This document shows, one piece after another, positions 23,452 to 32,668 of a stretch of 50,933 nt of DNA; the first letter of the stretch is position 1; each line of letters starts with the position of its first letter. The notes below the pieces were generated by a model that saw nothing but the letters and a program-made list of their open reading frames with translations, was not told the origin of the DNA and made no database searches. The position numbers and the translations under genes were made by a program. Location of the stretch: contig JABARW010000055.1 of assembly GCA_019186845.1 (NCBI GenBank), positions 1 through 50,933 on the forward strand, read 5' to 3'. The DNA comes from Planctomycetota bacterium (lineage in GTDB: Bacteria > Planctomycetota > UBA8742 > UBA2392).

Positions 23452-24675
23452 TCAGTCGTCGTGCTCGTCCTCTTCGGGCTTCTCCTGCGGCATGCGCAGG
23501 CGGCGTGCGGCATCGAGTTCCTGGAAGAACACGGGCAGGTGACGCGCGGGGTAGAGGATGCCGTTGCCGTTCTTGAACAGGCGCTTGACGATGGGCAGGT
23601 GGGCGACACCGACCTTGCCCATGTAAAGCAGCTCAAAACCCTCGGGGCTTTCGCTCCAGAGTTTCTTCACCTGTTCATAGCCGCTGAGATAGAGGTGGTC
23701 TTTGGTGTAGCCGCCGCCGCGGAAAACGCGCTCGCAGATGGTGTAGGCCTCTTCCTTGGTGAACTTGTCGTCGTTCACCAGGGTGTTGAAGATGTCGTAG
23801 AAGGACATCTCTTCCTTATCCATCAGGTACACGGCCTTGACACGGCCGGCAAGAATGCGCCGACGGCGCGAAGTCAGTACGCCGGCCAGCTCCTCATTAA
23901 AGGTGGCCAGACCCTCTTCCGTGGCCAGGTAGCCGCTGGCGGCATCCTCAAGCCTCGGGAAGCCGTGGAAGAACAGCGCGCGGAAGGGCTGCATTTCTCC
24001 GTTGCGCGTGCGCAGCACATGGGTCTGGATTTCGTGGACGGCGAGGCTCTTGATATCGTTGTCGCTGTAGTAGGCGCCCCGTCTCAGGGCCACGGCCACT
24101 TCGCCTGCCGCCGCGTCGCTGGAGAGATAGCTGCGCACGCGGATCTCGCACAAGAAACGCTGCTTGCGAACAATGGCCGTAAGGCGGTTCTTGGCCTCCT
24201 TGGCGTCTATGGTGTGTTCTTCCGGCGGCTCCGCCTCAAGGCGCAACCACTCATTGGCGATCTCAAGCGTGCGCTTGTCAGCTGTGCCATACAGCAGACG
24301 GCTCCAGTCACAAAACTCGGGCGAACCGCGAGCCTCGAGCATGGCCAGAATGTTGAACACTTCGTCTCGCTTGGCGCGGTAAATGCGGCCCAGCTCGCTG
24401 TTGATGATGGGCAGGTTGAGCAGTTCGACCTTGAAGACTTCAGGGTCGAAGTCCAGTTCCTTGTACTCGTACTGCGGCGCCTCCTTGGGCGGGTTCTCGC
24501 GCTCCACGTAGCGCTTGGCAATCGCCGCCGAGTTCACCGGGTTGATGTAACGCAGCACGCGCAGGCGCTGGCTGGCCATGGAGATGTGCCGGTCCGCCTC
24601 AAGGAGCAAAAAGAAGTCCTGGCCCTCGAAGGCCTCCTGGAAGCGGCGTTCACTGTGAATGATTGAGTCGCCCAT
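23452..24675 (-). CDS. MATCAP/DUF1704 family metallopeptidase (QEGLA-motif protein)
   Basis: The 407-residue protein has the DUF1704 signature: VHEIQTHVLRTRNGEMQPF with metal-binding His214, Glu215 and His219, and ATEEGLATFNE with Glu253/Glu254, the EEGL (QEGLA) motif. Eukaryotic members (MATCAP, KIAA0895) are tyrosine carboxypeptidases acting on tubulin. Bacterial ones are annotated as flavohemoglobin expression-modulating QEGLA proteins, with unknown substrates. No signal peptide is seen, so it is probably cytoplasmic. The ATG follows the bioA stop as TGA-C-ATG, so the two are likely translated from one message. Nothing known links this peptidase family to biotin synthesis. Confidence 0.85.
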   Translation of the reverse strand: MGDSIIHSERRFQEAFEGQDFFLLLEADRHISMASQRLRVLRYINPVNSAAIAKRYVERENPPKEAPQYEYKELDFDPEVFKVELLNLPIINSELGRIYRAKRDEVFNILAMLEARGSPEFCDWSRLLYGTADKRTLEIANEWLRLEAEPPEEHTIDAKEAKNRLTAIVRKQRFLCEIRVRSYLSSDAAAGEVAVALRRGAYYSDNDIKSLAVHEIQTHVLRTRNGEMQPFRALFFHGFPRLEDAASGYLATEEGLATFNEELAGVLTSRRRRILAGRVKAVYLMDKEEMSFYDIFNTLVNDDKFTKEEAYTICERVFRGGGYTKDHLYLSGYEQVKKLWSESPEGFELLYMGKVGVAHLPIVKRLFKNGNGILYPARHLPVFFQELDAARRLRMPQEKPEEDEHDD

Positions 24676-24676
24676 G

Positions 24677-26101
24677 TCAGCTGAGCACCTTCAAGCCTTC
24701 CTCGAGCGCCGCCACGATTTCCTCCAAATGATGCACCTCGATGTTGAGGGGCGGCACAATCGTAATCACGTTACCAAGGGGCCGCAGCAGCACGCCCTTC
24801 TTCAGGCAGGCCTGGCACACCTTTTCAGCCTCGGCGCGCTGCTCGTAGCCCCCGTCCTCCTCGTGGCCGAGATCGTCGGCCCCTGCCGCATTCTTGAGCG
24901 GAACTCCCACGGCCAGGCCGCGCTGGCGGATGGGACCCACCCTCGGGTGCTTGGCCACGTGCACCCTGAGCATCTGAGAAAGCTCGCGGGCCCTCTGCTT
25001 GACGATACCCGCCAGCTTGTACTCCTCAATCATGTCGAGGTTCTTGCTCGCGGCCACGCAGGCCAGAGGATTGCCGCTGAACGTGTGGCCGTGCAGCAAC
25101 TGCTTCATCTCCGACCATTCGCCCTTGAACGCCTCAAACACGCGGCTACTGGCCACCGTCACACCCATGGGCAAAGTGCCGCCTGTGAGGCCCTTGCCCA
25201 GACAGAGGATGTCCGGCTCGACCATTTCCTTGCTGCTGGCGATCAGGGGACCGGTGCGGCAGAAGCCCGTGAACACTTCGTCCGTGATAAGCAGAATGCC
25301 GTACTCCTGGCAGTACTTCTTGACACGCACGAGGTAGTCGTCGCAAAGCGGGCGCATGCCGGCCGCGCCCTGCACGACGGGCTCGATGATGACGGCGGCC
25401 AGCCGGTCGCTCAGGCCCGCGAGCTGGGCCTCCATGGCGCGCTCAGCCGTGCGCCAGTTCGAGGGCCGGTCATCGGGGTCCACCTGCATGGGATAAGGCG
25501 CCCGATGCACGGTGAAGAGAACAGAGCCGAATTTGCGGTTGAACGTCGAAATGCTGCCCGCGCTCATGGCGCCCACGGTGTCGCCGTGGTAGCTGCCGTC
25601 AAACACGAGGAATTGCTGGCGCTTGAGCTGGCCAATCTGGTTCTGGTACTGCAGGGCCATCTTCATGGCAACTTCAACCGCCGTGGAGCCGTTGTCCGAG
25701 AAAAAGACGTGGCCCAGGGTGGGAGGTGCGTCCGCGAACCGGAAATCGAGCTTGATGTACTCAACCAGCTTGTAGGCAAACTCGATGGCGGCCTCATGGG
25801 TGGCCGAAAACAGGCTGGAGTGACAGAGCTTGGCCGCCTGCGACTGAATGGCGCTTACGAGCTCAGGATGGCAGTGACCCCAGACGTTGCACCACATTGA
25901 GCCATAGCCATCGAGGAAGCGGCGGCGACGCACGTCATAAAGGTAGACGCCCTCGCCGCGCTGGACGATCAGGGGTTCCTGAGCGCCGTACTCCGCCATC
26001 TGGGTGTAGGGATGCCAGACGACCTCCTGGTCAATCTGCGTGATACGCCGCAAATCCCGCAGCGGATTCACTCGAGACGTGGAGGATTTGTCCGCCGTCA
26101 T
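24677..26101 (-). CDS. bioA: Adenosylmethionine-8-amino-7-oxononanoate aminotransferase
   Basis: BioA is the PLP enzyme that uses S-adenosylmethionine to aminate KAPA to DAPA in biotin synthesis. The 474 residues show VWHPYTQMAEY, DGYGSMWCNVWGHCHPEL, FFSDNGSTAVEVAMKMALQY, FDGSYHGDTVGAMS, ITDEVFTGFCRTG and the lysine motif CLGKGLTGGTLP. The WHPYTQM opening is diagnostic for BioA among class III aminotransferases. ATG 26101 is chosen because GAGGG lies just upstream and homology starts soon after; an in-frame extension to 26449 would run through the divergent control region. No bioB, bioD or bioF is next to it. The MATCAP-like gene follows one base after its stop. Confidence 0.93.
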   Translation of the reverse strand: MTADKSSTSRVNPLRDLRRITQIDQEVVWHPYTQMAEYGAQEPLIVQRGEGVYLYDVRRRRFLDGYGSMWCNVWGHCHPELVSAIQSQAAKLCHSSLFSATHEAAIEFAYKLVEYIKLDFRFADAPPTLGHVFFSDNGSTAVEVAMKMALQYQNQIGQLKRQQFLVFDGSYHGDTVGAMSAGSISTFNRKFGSVLFTVHRAPYPMQVDPDDRPSNWRTAERAMEAQLAGLSDRLAAVIIEPVVQGAAGMRPLCDDYLVRVKKYCQEYGILLITDEVFTGFCRTGPLIASSKEMVEPDILCLGKGLTGGTLPMGVTVASSRVFEAFKGEWSEMKQLLHGHTFSGNPLACVAASKNLDMIEEYKLAGIVKQRARELSQMLRVHVAKHPRVGPIRQRGLAVGVPLKNAAGADDLGHEEDGGYEQRAEAEKVCQACLKKGVLLRPLGNVITIVPPLNIEVHHLEEIVAALEEGLKVLS

Positions 26102-26427
26102 GATCCCTCGGCTTACGCCTGATGGGCGGCGCCAGGGCCGGCCGCCGCGCTGAATCGCTTTACTCAATAGGTTAGGTTTAGGAAATGCGGGCAGGCAAGC
26201 AAGCCTTGGCCGGGCTAGGACTTGGGTTGGAGTTCCTGGCGGGGCTGCGCCAAAGTCACGATCACGATTTCCCTGCGTCATGGGACATTTGGGAATTGAC
26301 ATCCCCGCCACTCGCCGATTGAATCTGCGCACACCCCCAAGAAGTGCAAATAGCTCGTGCAGAGGCAGCGGCGCATAAAGGCGTCGTGCCGCACAGCTTG
26401 TGTTCATTGCGATCAGGAGCAATCGGC
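26102..26427. other. Divergent intergenic region between bioA and the outer-membrane protein gene
   Basis: This 326-base stretch holds no gene I can support. It contains the plus-strand promoter candidate at 26296-26324, and a near-repeat (GGTTAG/GTTTAG) at about 26170-26180. The bioA ribosome-binding site lies at the left end and the outer-membrane gene's AGGAG (26415-26419) at the right. I see no BirA- or BioR-type palindrome. Confidence 0.5.
26296..26324 (+). promoter_or_regulatory. Sigma-70-type promoter for the outer-membrane protein gene
   Basis: A perfect TTGACA at 26296-26301 and TTGAAT at 26319-26324 are separated by the ideal 17 bases. The start site would be near 26331, giving a leader of just under 100 bases to the ATG at 26428. 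This is the best promoter match I found in the window. Confidence 0.5.
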
Positions 26428-27504
26428 ATGCGCTTGGTTTGGCTCGCATTGATGGTGTCCCTCATGGCTGGCGCGTTGGCGCCCACGGTCAGCGCCCAGC
26501 GCTTCCCGCAGCTCATGAACATGAACACCCACGAAGGCAAGTACTCGACGGGCGGCTTCGGCGTCGGCTTGGGTGTGGCCATGGCCGGCCCTTCGGACTT
26601 CCGCCGGGAGGCTCTCGGGCGTGACACTGTGGGCGGCGCGCTGGAGGCGGTGTTCCGCCGCCGCAACGCCCAGTCCCAGACCCGCAGCATCTTCGGCTTG
26701 GACGTTGACTTCCAGATCGGTTCCGACAACAGCGTCATTGGCACGGACTTCGGCCTTGAGCTGTACTCGATGAACATCGGCACCAACGCTTCGCGTTCGG
26801 TTGACAATGACGCTTACGAGACCATCAACGAAAGCGTCATGCTGATGTACGCGGGCTTTGACTTCACTATCAACCTCTGGAGCAGCGAGTTCATCGAGAC
26901 TGATGGCCGCCGCACCCGCGAGAACTTCGGCCTCGCTCTGATCGTTGGCCCCAAGGTCGGCCTGCTCTTCGGAGACTTCAGCGACCTCAACGGCTTTGCC
27001 AGCATCGGCATGGACTTCGGCATTATGGCCGACGTTCCGATCTCCATCCCCAAGGCCGAGGACCTGCTCTCGATTTCGCCCTTCCTGTTCTTCGAGGTGA
27101 ACTACCGCATGGGCGTTGACGGCGGGCTGGTGGATGGCGCGGCGGGCTCCCCCACCTTCGGCCAGAACGTGCTCAACGACAATTTTGATATCGGCTTCTA
27201 CAACCGTACCACCGACGTCGACGGCAACGGCACTCCTGACTTCCCGGGCATCGCCGTGCGCCGTGGCAACTTCATCCCCGCCTATCAGGCCAACCTGGGC
27301 TTCGACTTCAACATCACGCCCATCTTCGTGGGCCGCACGGGCAACCTGATCAACAACTGGCGTTTCCGCTTCTCCACCATCATCAGCATTCCGCTGTCCG
27401 TCAAGCTGATCATGGCCGACTACAACGGCGCGGGCCTCTTCAGCGCCAGCGGCGACAACCCGATGACCGTCACTTTCGTCTTCGGTGCCACCTACTTCTT
27501 CTAA
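26428..27504 (+). CDS. Outer-membrane beta-barrel-like protein
   Basis: The 358-residue product starts with a clear signal peptide (MRLVWLALMVSLMAGALAPTVSAQ, cleaved after SAQ). The mature part alternates hydrophobic and polar residues in strand-like stretches rich in Gly, Asn, Asp and Phe (GVGLGVAMAG, FGLDVDFQIG, LYSMNIGT) and ends FGATYFF, the aromatic C-terminus expected for BAM-inserted barrels. One loop has a calcium-site-like motif DVDGNGTPD. I recognise no named porin family. AGGAG lies eight bases before ATG 26428; the open frame to 26344 is not needed. A strong bidirectional hairpin follows. Confidence 0.75.
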   Translation: MRLVWLALMVSLMAGALAPTVSAQRFPQLMNMNTHEGKYSTGGFGVGLGVAMAGPSDFRREALGRDTVGGALEAVFRRRNAQSQTRSIFGLDVDFQIGSDNSVIGTDFGLELYSMNIGTNASRSVDNDAYETINESVMLMYAGFDFTINLWSSEFIETDGRRTRENFGLALIVGPKVGLLFGDFSDLNGFASIGMDFGIMADVPISIPKAEDLLSISPFLFFEVNYRMGVDGGLVDGAAGSPTFGQNVLNDNFDIGFYNRTTDVDGNGTPDFPGIAVRRGNFIPAYQANLGFDFNITPIFVGRTGNLINNWRFRFSTIISIPLSVKLIMADYNGAGLFSASGDNPMTVTFVFGATYFF

Positions 27505-27521
27505 GACTTCGCCCAAAGCCA

Positions 27522-27548
27522 ACAACGCGCGGCCATGCCGCGCGTTGT
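27522..27548. terminator. Bidirectional terminator hairpin between the outer-membrane gene and rodA
   Basis: ACAACGCGCGGC (27522-27533) and GCCGCGCGTTGT (27537-27548) are perfect reverse complements around a three-base loop. GCTTT follows on the plus strand and TGGCTTT on the minus strand, so it can end both convergent transcripts. Confidence 0.75.
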
Positions 27549-27563
27549 GCTTTAACCGGGGAA

Positions 27564-28775
27564 TCAGAAGACTTCGCGGCCCATCACTCGCTGAGGTTGC
27601 ACAGCCACGTTGGCCACCAGACCCAGGCCTACGAAGCTCGTCAACAACGAAGAACCTCCGTAGCTCACAAAGGGCAGCGTGAGGCCCGTGATGGGCATGA
27701 TGCCGCAGGCCATGCCGATGTTGATGGCAACCTGCGTGAAGAACATGGTGGCAATGCCCACCACCAGCAGGCGCGAGAAAGGTTCGCGGGTGTCGCGCGC
27801 GACGGCCAGCATGCGCTCCAGCAGCACAAAGAACAGCAGGAGAAAGAGGGCAACACCCACCAGCCCCGTCTCCTCGGCATATACGGCGAAGATGAAGTCC
27901 GTGTGGCGCTCCGGCAGGAAGGCGAGCTGGCTCTGGGTGCCTTCGCCAAAACCCCTGCCGGTGAATCCGCCGCTGCCGATGGCCGTCATGCTCTGCATCA
28001 TGTGGTAGCCATCGCCCGTCTTATCCATCACGTCGCCTGAAACGCTGCTCAGGTAGACGTCGATGCGCTTGACCTGGTGGGGCTTCAGCAGGCCCAGCAG
28101 GTACGCCGAGGGGAAGGCTGCAGCGCCGATCAGGCCCAAAACCCACATGTACAGGCGGTTGCCGCCGGCTACCCAGAACATGGCCCCCACCATGGGAATG
28201 AACACCATCGAGGTGCCGAAGTCGGGCTGCATCAGGATGGGTACGAAGAACAGGCCCGTAATGGCAATGCAGGCCAGCAGGGCACCGAGGCTGTCGATGT
28301 GTCGGCGAAAGCGCAGAAAGCCCGCGAGCGCCACGCACAGCAGCGGTTTGCAGAGTTCGCTGGGCTGCAGGGCAATGGGGCCCAGCGAAATCCAGCTCTT
28401 GGCACCGTTGATCGTGCGGCCGAAGACCATTACGGCGCCCAGCATCAGCATTCCACCCACAATCCAGAAAGGCCAGCCGCCGGAGAGCCAGCGTTGAGGT
28501 GTGACCGCCAGGCAGATCATGATCAACAGGCCCAGGCAGGCAAAGGCCGCCTGCCGCAGGTGAAAGCCGCTGCCTACGCCCAGGCTGCTCTCCGACAGCG
28601 TGAAGTCGGTGGACGCCGAGAAAATGAACGCAATGCCCACACCGGTGAGCAACAGCGCCGGCGCCAGAACGCCCAGCGGCAAAGCCTTGAGCAGGCCCGC
28701 CTTTTCGGCCAGTTTAGCCTTGATGCGCACAATGGACTCGCGGACAGCGCGGCCACAGTGCCGCGTCATCGACAT
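27564..28775 (-). CDS. rodA: Rod-shape-determining protein RodA (SEDS family)
   Basis: RodA is the SEDS glycosyltransferase that polymerises lipid II during cell elongation. The 403-residue protein has about ten membrane helices and SEDS signatures: GRTINGAKSWISLGPIALQPSELCKP, QPDFGTSM, DGYHMMQSMTAIGSGGFTGRGFGEGTQ, LPERHTDFIFAVYAEETGLVG, and the ending MPITGLTLPFVSYGGSSLLT. The ERHTDFIFAVxxEExG and PFVSYGGSS wording fits RodA/FtsW; ILMQPDFGTSM and length favour RodA. No mre genes or PBP2 partner are next to it. The start could be 28775 or the ATG six bases later. It diverges from the sigma-factor gene. Confidence 0.88.
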   Translation of the reverse strand: MSMTRHCGRAVRESIVRIKAKLAEKAGLLKALPLGVLAPALLLTGVGIAFIFSASTDFTLSESSLGVGSGFHLRQAAFACLGLLIMICLAVTPQRWLSGGWPFWIVGGMLMLGAVMVFGRTINGAKSWISLGPIALQPSELCKPLLCVALAGFLRFRRHIDSLGALLACIAITGLFFVPILMQPDFGTSMVFIPMVGAMFWVAGGNRLYMWVLGLIGAAAFPSAYLLGLLKPHQVKRIDVYLSSVSGDVMDKTGDGYHMMQSMTAIGSGGFTGRGFGEGTQSQLAFLPERHTDFIFAVYAEETGLVGVALFLLLFFVLLERMLAVARDTREPFSRLLVVGIATMFFTQVAINIGMACGIMPITGLTLPFVSYGGSSLLTSFVGLGLVANVAVQPQRVMGREVF

Positions 28776-28812
28776 TCATCGACACCTGGCGGCTGCAACT
28801 GAAGGGGGCCGC

Positions 28813-28841
28813 TTGTAACGCAGGCCCGAAGGCGGTTAAAT
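28813..28841 (+). promoter_or_regulatory. Putative promoter for the RpoD-like sigma gene
   Basis: TTGTAA at 28813-28818 and TTAAAT at 28836-28841 are separated by 17 bases, each matching four of six consensus positions. The start site would be near 28848, with a leader of about 37 bases to the ATG at 28885 that contains GAGGGG. Confidence 0.45.
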
Positions 28842-28884
28842 CATCACACAGAAGTGCAGCGTCTGCGCGAGGGGCCCCCCGGCC

Positions 28885-29874
28885 ATGCGACACTACATTG
28901 ATGACGGCAGCTTTGAGCTGTACCTGAAGGACATCCGCGAGACGCCCCTGCTGACTCTCGAAGAAGAGCGCAGCCTGGCGCGGCGCGTACAGCAGGGAGA
29001 CGCCGAGGCGCGCGACCGCATGATTCGCGCCAACCTGCGGCTCGTGGTGGCGGAAGCCAAGAAGTTTCTGCACCGCGGGCTGTCTTACATGGACCTTGTG
29101 GCCGAGGGCAACATTGGCCTGATGCGCGCCGTCGAGAAGTTCGACCCCGAGCGCGAGAACAAGTTTTCGACCTACGCCGTGCACTGGATCAAGCAGGCCA
29201 TGAGGCGCGCTCTGCTCAACAGCGCCCAGACCGTGCGCGTGCCCAGCTACATGGTGGAGTGGATTTCGCGCGTCAAGCACAAGCTCGTGGAGATCACCCG
29301 CAAGGGCGAGCAGGCGCCCGACATTGCCATGATCGCCACGGACCTGGGCTTCAATCGCGAACAGGTCGAGATGATCCGCCGCGCCATGAACGCCGGAAAC
29401 CAGCCCGCGGAGCTGGTAGGTCAGGACGGCGAGTCCAGCTTCAATGACATCATCGCTGACGAAAAGGCCAGCGACCCCGGCGATGAAGTCGTGCTCCACG
29501 CCGAACTTCAGAAGCTCGTGCACCTGCTCAACGCCGTGGACGCCCGCGAGAGCGAGATCCTGCGCCTGCGTTACGGCATCGGCACGGACAGGCCCCTGAC
29601 ACTCTCGGAGATTGGCGAGCAGATCAACCTCACCCGCGAACGCGTGCGCCAGATCGAGAACGAGGCGTTGCGCAAGCTCCAGCGTCTGATGGACTACCAG
29701 CCGGAGGAAGCCCGCGGTGAGGCCTCAACCCTGCGGCCCAAGCGCGACGCCCAGCGCTCGGGACGGCGCAAGGCCGCGGCCTCCGCCAAGTCGCCGCCCG
29801 TTGCCCCGCCCCAGGGCGAGGCCGCCCCCCCGAATCAGCCTTCGGGCGCGGCCCCCCTGGCCGAAACAGAGTAG
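28885..29874 (+). CDS. RNA polymerase sigma factor, RpoD/RpoH-like alternative
   Basis: The 329-residue protein has sigma-70 region 1.2 (DDGSFELYLKDIRETPLLTLEEERSLA), region 2 (MIRANLRLVVAEAKKFLHRGLSYMDLVAEGNIGLMRAVEKFDPERENKFSTYAVHWIKQAMRRAL), region 3, and region 4.2 ending LTRERVRQIENEALRKLQRL. Region 1.1 is missing and the length is short, so it is an alternative factor and probably not the housekeeping sigma. VRVPSYMVEWISRV replaces the usual RxxRxPVH wording at region 3.0. After about residue 265 comes a low-complexity Arg/Ala/Pro tail of about 65 residues not usual in the family. The adjacent coiled-coil gene follows after 52 bases. Confidence 0.88.
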   Translation: MRHYIDDGSFELYLKDIRETPLLTLEEERSLARRVQQGDAEARDRMIRANLRLVVAEAKKFLHRGLSYMDLVAEGNIGLMRAVEKFDPERENKFSTYAVHWIKQAMRRALLNSAQTVRVPSYMVEWISRVKHKLVEITRKGEQAPDIAMIATDLGFNREQVEMIRRAMNAGNQPAELVGQDGESSFNDIIADEKASDPGDEVVLHAELQKLVHLLNAVDARESEILRLRYGIGTDRPLTLSEIGEQINLTRERVRQIENEALRKLQRLMDYQPEEARGEASTLRPKRDAQRSGRRKAAASAKSPPVAPPQGEAAPPNQPSGAAPLAETE

Positions 29875-29926
29875 CGCCCCCAGGCGTTGAACACGCTACA
29901 ATGGGCCAAGTCCAGCGGATGCCGCA

Positions 29927-32635
29927 ATGCCACAACAGGCCATCCTTGACCTGCCCCTGGTCGAGTTCGAGCAATTCGACGGCCAGGTGGATGCATTGCA
30001 GCGCCGCTGCGTCGCCATCTACGGCCTGACGGGCCTGCCTCCCCACCAGGACGCAGCCTTTCACCTTACTGCCAGCCTGTTCAGATACCGAGACAACGAG
30101 AGTTTGTTCCAGCTCGCCGCGCTGTCGTGCTTCTTTCTTCACTCCTTGACCCAGGTACTGGCCCTGGAGCGCCGGGCCCAGACCCTGTCTTCGCGCCTGC
30201 GCGACAGCAACCGCGAACCGGGCCTGTTGCGCGACGTACGCGACGAGTTCGCCCGCACCCAGGCGCGCTGCAACCAGCTTGGCCGGCTGCTACTGGCTGT
30301 GGTCGGGCGCCACGCCCTTTCGCTGCGCGCCAGCCGCGCTTCCTCCAGCGCCCGCCTGACGCGAAATCTCGAGTCCCTGGCCGATCCCTCGTTTCAGCGC
30401 AGCCTCGAGGAGATGCTGGAGCCCCTGAGCCGTTTCGACCCCGACGGCATCGACCTTGATCTTGAACCCGCCGAACTCCTGCGGCTGCTGGAGCGAGAGA
30501 AGGCCGCCATCCTGCGCCCCTCCAACGGCCACACCCCGTCCGCCTCGATATCGCTGGCTCGCGCGGATGTCGCCGTCGAAGAAGCCGAAGCCAGCCTGCG
30601 CGGCCTGGGCGCCCTGCGGGCCGAACTGGACGAGTTGCGCGCCGAGCTCAAGGCCACGTCCGAGCGCATGGCCGTGATGGTGCGCGAGCGCCACGAGCTG
30701 GACCTGTTGCTACGCGAAAGCGAGCGCATCGCGCAGGAGCGGGCGCTGGCGCTCGAAGACGCCCGCGCCGCCCTGGAGCTTACGGTCTCCGAAGCGCGCG
30801 AACGCCTGGCCCGCGTCGAGCGCGAGCAATCCTCGGAACTCGAGCAGGCCAGGCGGCGTGCGGCCGAAACTGAACAGCAGCGGCGCGCCCTGGCAGATGA
30901 AGTCCGGACTCTGCACGCACGCCTGGAGGAGCTGGCCCATACGCGGCAGGAAGCCGAGCGTGAAATGACACGCGTCATCGAACGCGCCACGCTGCGCGAG
31001 GGCGAACGGGAGGAGCTTCTCGCTCGTCTGGAGGCCGCGGATTCCGAACGCGAGGTGGCGGCCCGCACCATTGAGGCCCTGAAGGAGAAGCTCAACCAGA
31101 GCAAGGACCAGGTGGCCCGCCGCGACGAGCAGGTTCAGGACTTGCAGGACACCCTGGCTGCCCTGCGCGAAGAACTCGTTGAAACGGAAACCCGCCTGGC
31201 CAATGCCCAGGCCTCCATCGTCGCCCTGGAGGGAGAGGCCGAAGACCTGCGCAGCGAGGCGGCCCGCGCCACACGCACCATCCGCCAGCGCCACGAGAAC
31301 GAAGGCAGACTGGCCCAGGCCGAAGCCCGCCGCGCCGAAGCCGAACTGCGCATTACCCAGCTTGAAGCCGCCCTGGCCGGCGCCAAGGAGCAGGAGAAGC
31401 AGGCCGAGGCCCGCCTCAAGGAGCAGCGCCGCAACGTAGAAGTGGTCAGCGGCCAACTGGCTGAAGCCGAGACCCTTTCCAATGAGCGCGCGGCCCAGAT
31501 CCGGCAGATGGAGCTCGAACTGAGTGAGGCACGCCGCAACCTGGGCGAGAATCAGGCACGACTGAGCGAGACCTCGGCGCGGCTCAAACTGGTCTCCACG
31601 ACAACCAAAGATGCGGAGGAAACCGTTTCTCGCCTGCGCCGCGAAATCGAGGAGTTGCGGCGCGCCCATGGCGCCCTGGAATCCGGCATGCAGGCCCGCG
31701 AGAAGGAGGCCGCCCGCCTGCGCCAGTCCGAAGCGGAACTGGCCAAGCGCGCCGAGCGGGCCGAAGCCGAGCAGGCGCGCCTGCGCCGGGAACTGGATCA
31801 GGCGGCCGCCGCCCAGAGCCAGAAGGCCGGGCAAGTTGAAACGGAGTTTCTCGCCACGCGCCAGAAACTGGTGGCAGCGGAACTGAGACTGATGGACCTT
31901 GAGCAGAAGCTCGATGCCGCGCAGGAAGATGCCCGCGCCACGACCGAACGCCTGACGGACAGCGGACGCCGCACGGAGGCTGAGCTTCAGTTGCTGCGCG
32001 AGCGCCTGACCCACGCCGAGACTGAACGCAGCGCGGCCCTGCAGGAGGTGGCCCGCGCGAGCCAGCGGGCGCAGGGCGAGCAGGGTGACATGGAAAAGTC
32101 GCTCGTGCAGGCCCAGGAGCGGCTGTCGCTGCTGGAGAAGGAAGCTGCGAAGGACAAGAGCGAGTTTGACAAAACGCGCCGCAAGCTGGATGAAACAGAG
32201 TCTTTCCTGATTGCCCGCCAGCGGGAACTCGAGCGGGTACAGACGCGCCTGAAGTATCTGACGGGCGAGGTGAAGTCCATCGCCGACCTGCGCACGCAGA
32301 TGGAACAGGCCAAGGAAGAGGGTGCCCGCCAGGCAAGCGCCAGCGAGATCGCGCGGCGCATGGATAACCTGTTCGCCGAGGCCGGCGCTCCCGTCACGGC
32401 CGACCGGCGCACCGAGAAAATCGTCATCATGCATCTGAAGAAAAGCGAAGCCGAACTGACGGCGGAGGCCACGGGCAACTTCATCGCAACAGCCAAACCC
32501 GCGGCGGACGATAGCAAGGGCACGGAGGTCCATGAGGGCCGGCCCATCAAGGGCAAGCGGACCACGCGCCGCAGCCGCAAAGAACGGGAAGATCGGGAAG
32601 AACCACAGGCTTCAGAGCCCGGTTCGCAGGTTTGA
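29927..32635 (+). CDS. Large coiled-coil protein
   Basis: I do not recognise a family for this 902-residue protein. Residues 1-140 look globular and helical, with hydrophobic patches (LFQLAALSCFFLHSLTQVLAL). From about 215 to 790 it is an almost unbroken coiled coil, very rich in Glu, Arg, Ala, Leu and Gln, of the SMC, myosin or BLAST-SMC-match kind, but with no ATPase head. The last 100 residues are mixed and end in a basic/acidic tail (KGKRTTRRSRKEREDREE). It could be a scaffold or cytoskeleton-like filament; that is speculation. It sits between a sigma factor and a small membrane-protein gene on the same strand. Confidence 0.75.
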   Translation: MPQQAILDLPLVEFEQFDGQVDALQRRCVAIYGLTGLPPHQDAAFHLTASLFRYRDNESLFQLAALSCFFLHSLTQVLALERRAQTLSSRLRDSNREPGLLRDVRDEFARTQARCNQLGRLLLAVVGRHALSLRASRASSSARLTRNLESLADPSFQRSLEEMLEPLSRFDPDGIDLDLEPAELLRLLEREKAAILRPSNGHTPSASISLARADVAVEEAEASLRGLGALRAELDELRAELKATSERMAVMVRERHELDLLLRESERIAQERALALEDARAALELTVSEARERLARVEREQSSELEQARRRAAETEQQRRALADEVRTLHARLEELAHTRQEAEREMTRVIERATLREGEREELLARLEAADSEREVAARTIEALKEKLNQSKDQVARRDEQVQDLQDTLAALREELVETETRLANAQASIVALEGEAEDLRSEAARATRTIRQRHENEGRLAQAEARRAEAELRITQLEAALAGAKEQEKQAEARLKEQRRNVEVVSGQLAEAETLSNERAAQIRQMELELSEARRNLGENQARLSETSARLKLVSTTTKDAEETVSRLRREIEELRRAHGALESGMQAREKEAARLRQSEAELAKRAERAEAEQARLRRELDQAAAAQSQKAGQVETEFLATRQKLVAAELRLMDLEQKLDAAQEDARATTERLTDSGRRTEAELQLLRERLTHAETERSAALQEVARASQRAQGEQGDMEKSLVQAQERLSLLEKEAAKDKSEFDKTRRKLDETESFLIARQRELERVQTRLKYLTGEVKSIADLRTQMEQAKEEGARQASASEIARRMDNLFAEAGAPVTADRRTEKIVIMHLKKSEAELTAEATGNFIATAKPAADDSKGTEVHEGRPIKGKRTTRRSRKEREDREEPQASEPGSQV

Positions 32636-32668
32636 ATTACGTAGTCAAGACACCAGGGAAGCGGCGGC

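Noticed and set aside
30710..32533. Minus-strand open frame of about 607 codons opposite the coiled-coil gene
   Set aside because: Repetitive Leu/Ala/Gly/Phe translation is what the reverse of a Glu/Arg/Ala-rich coiled coil gives.
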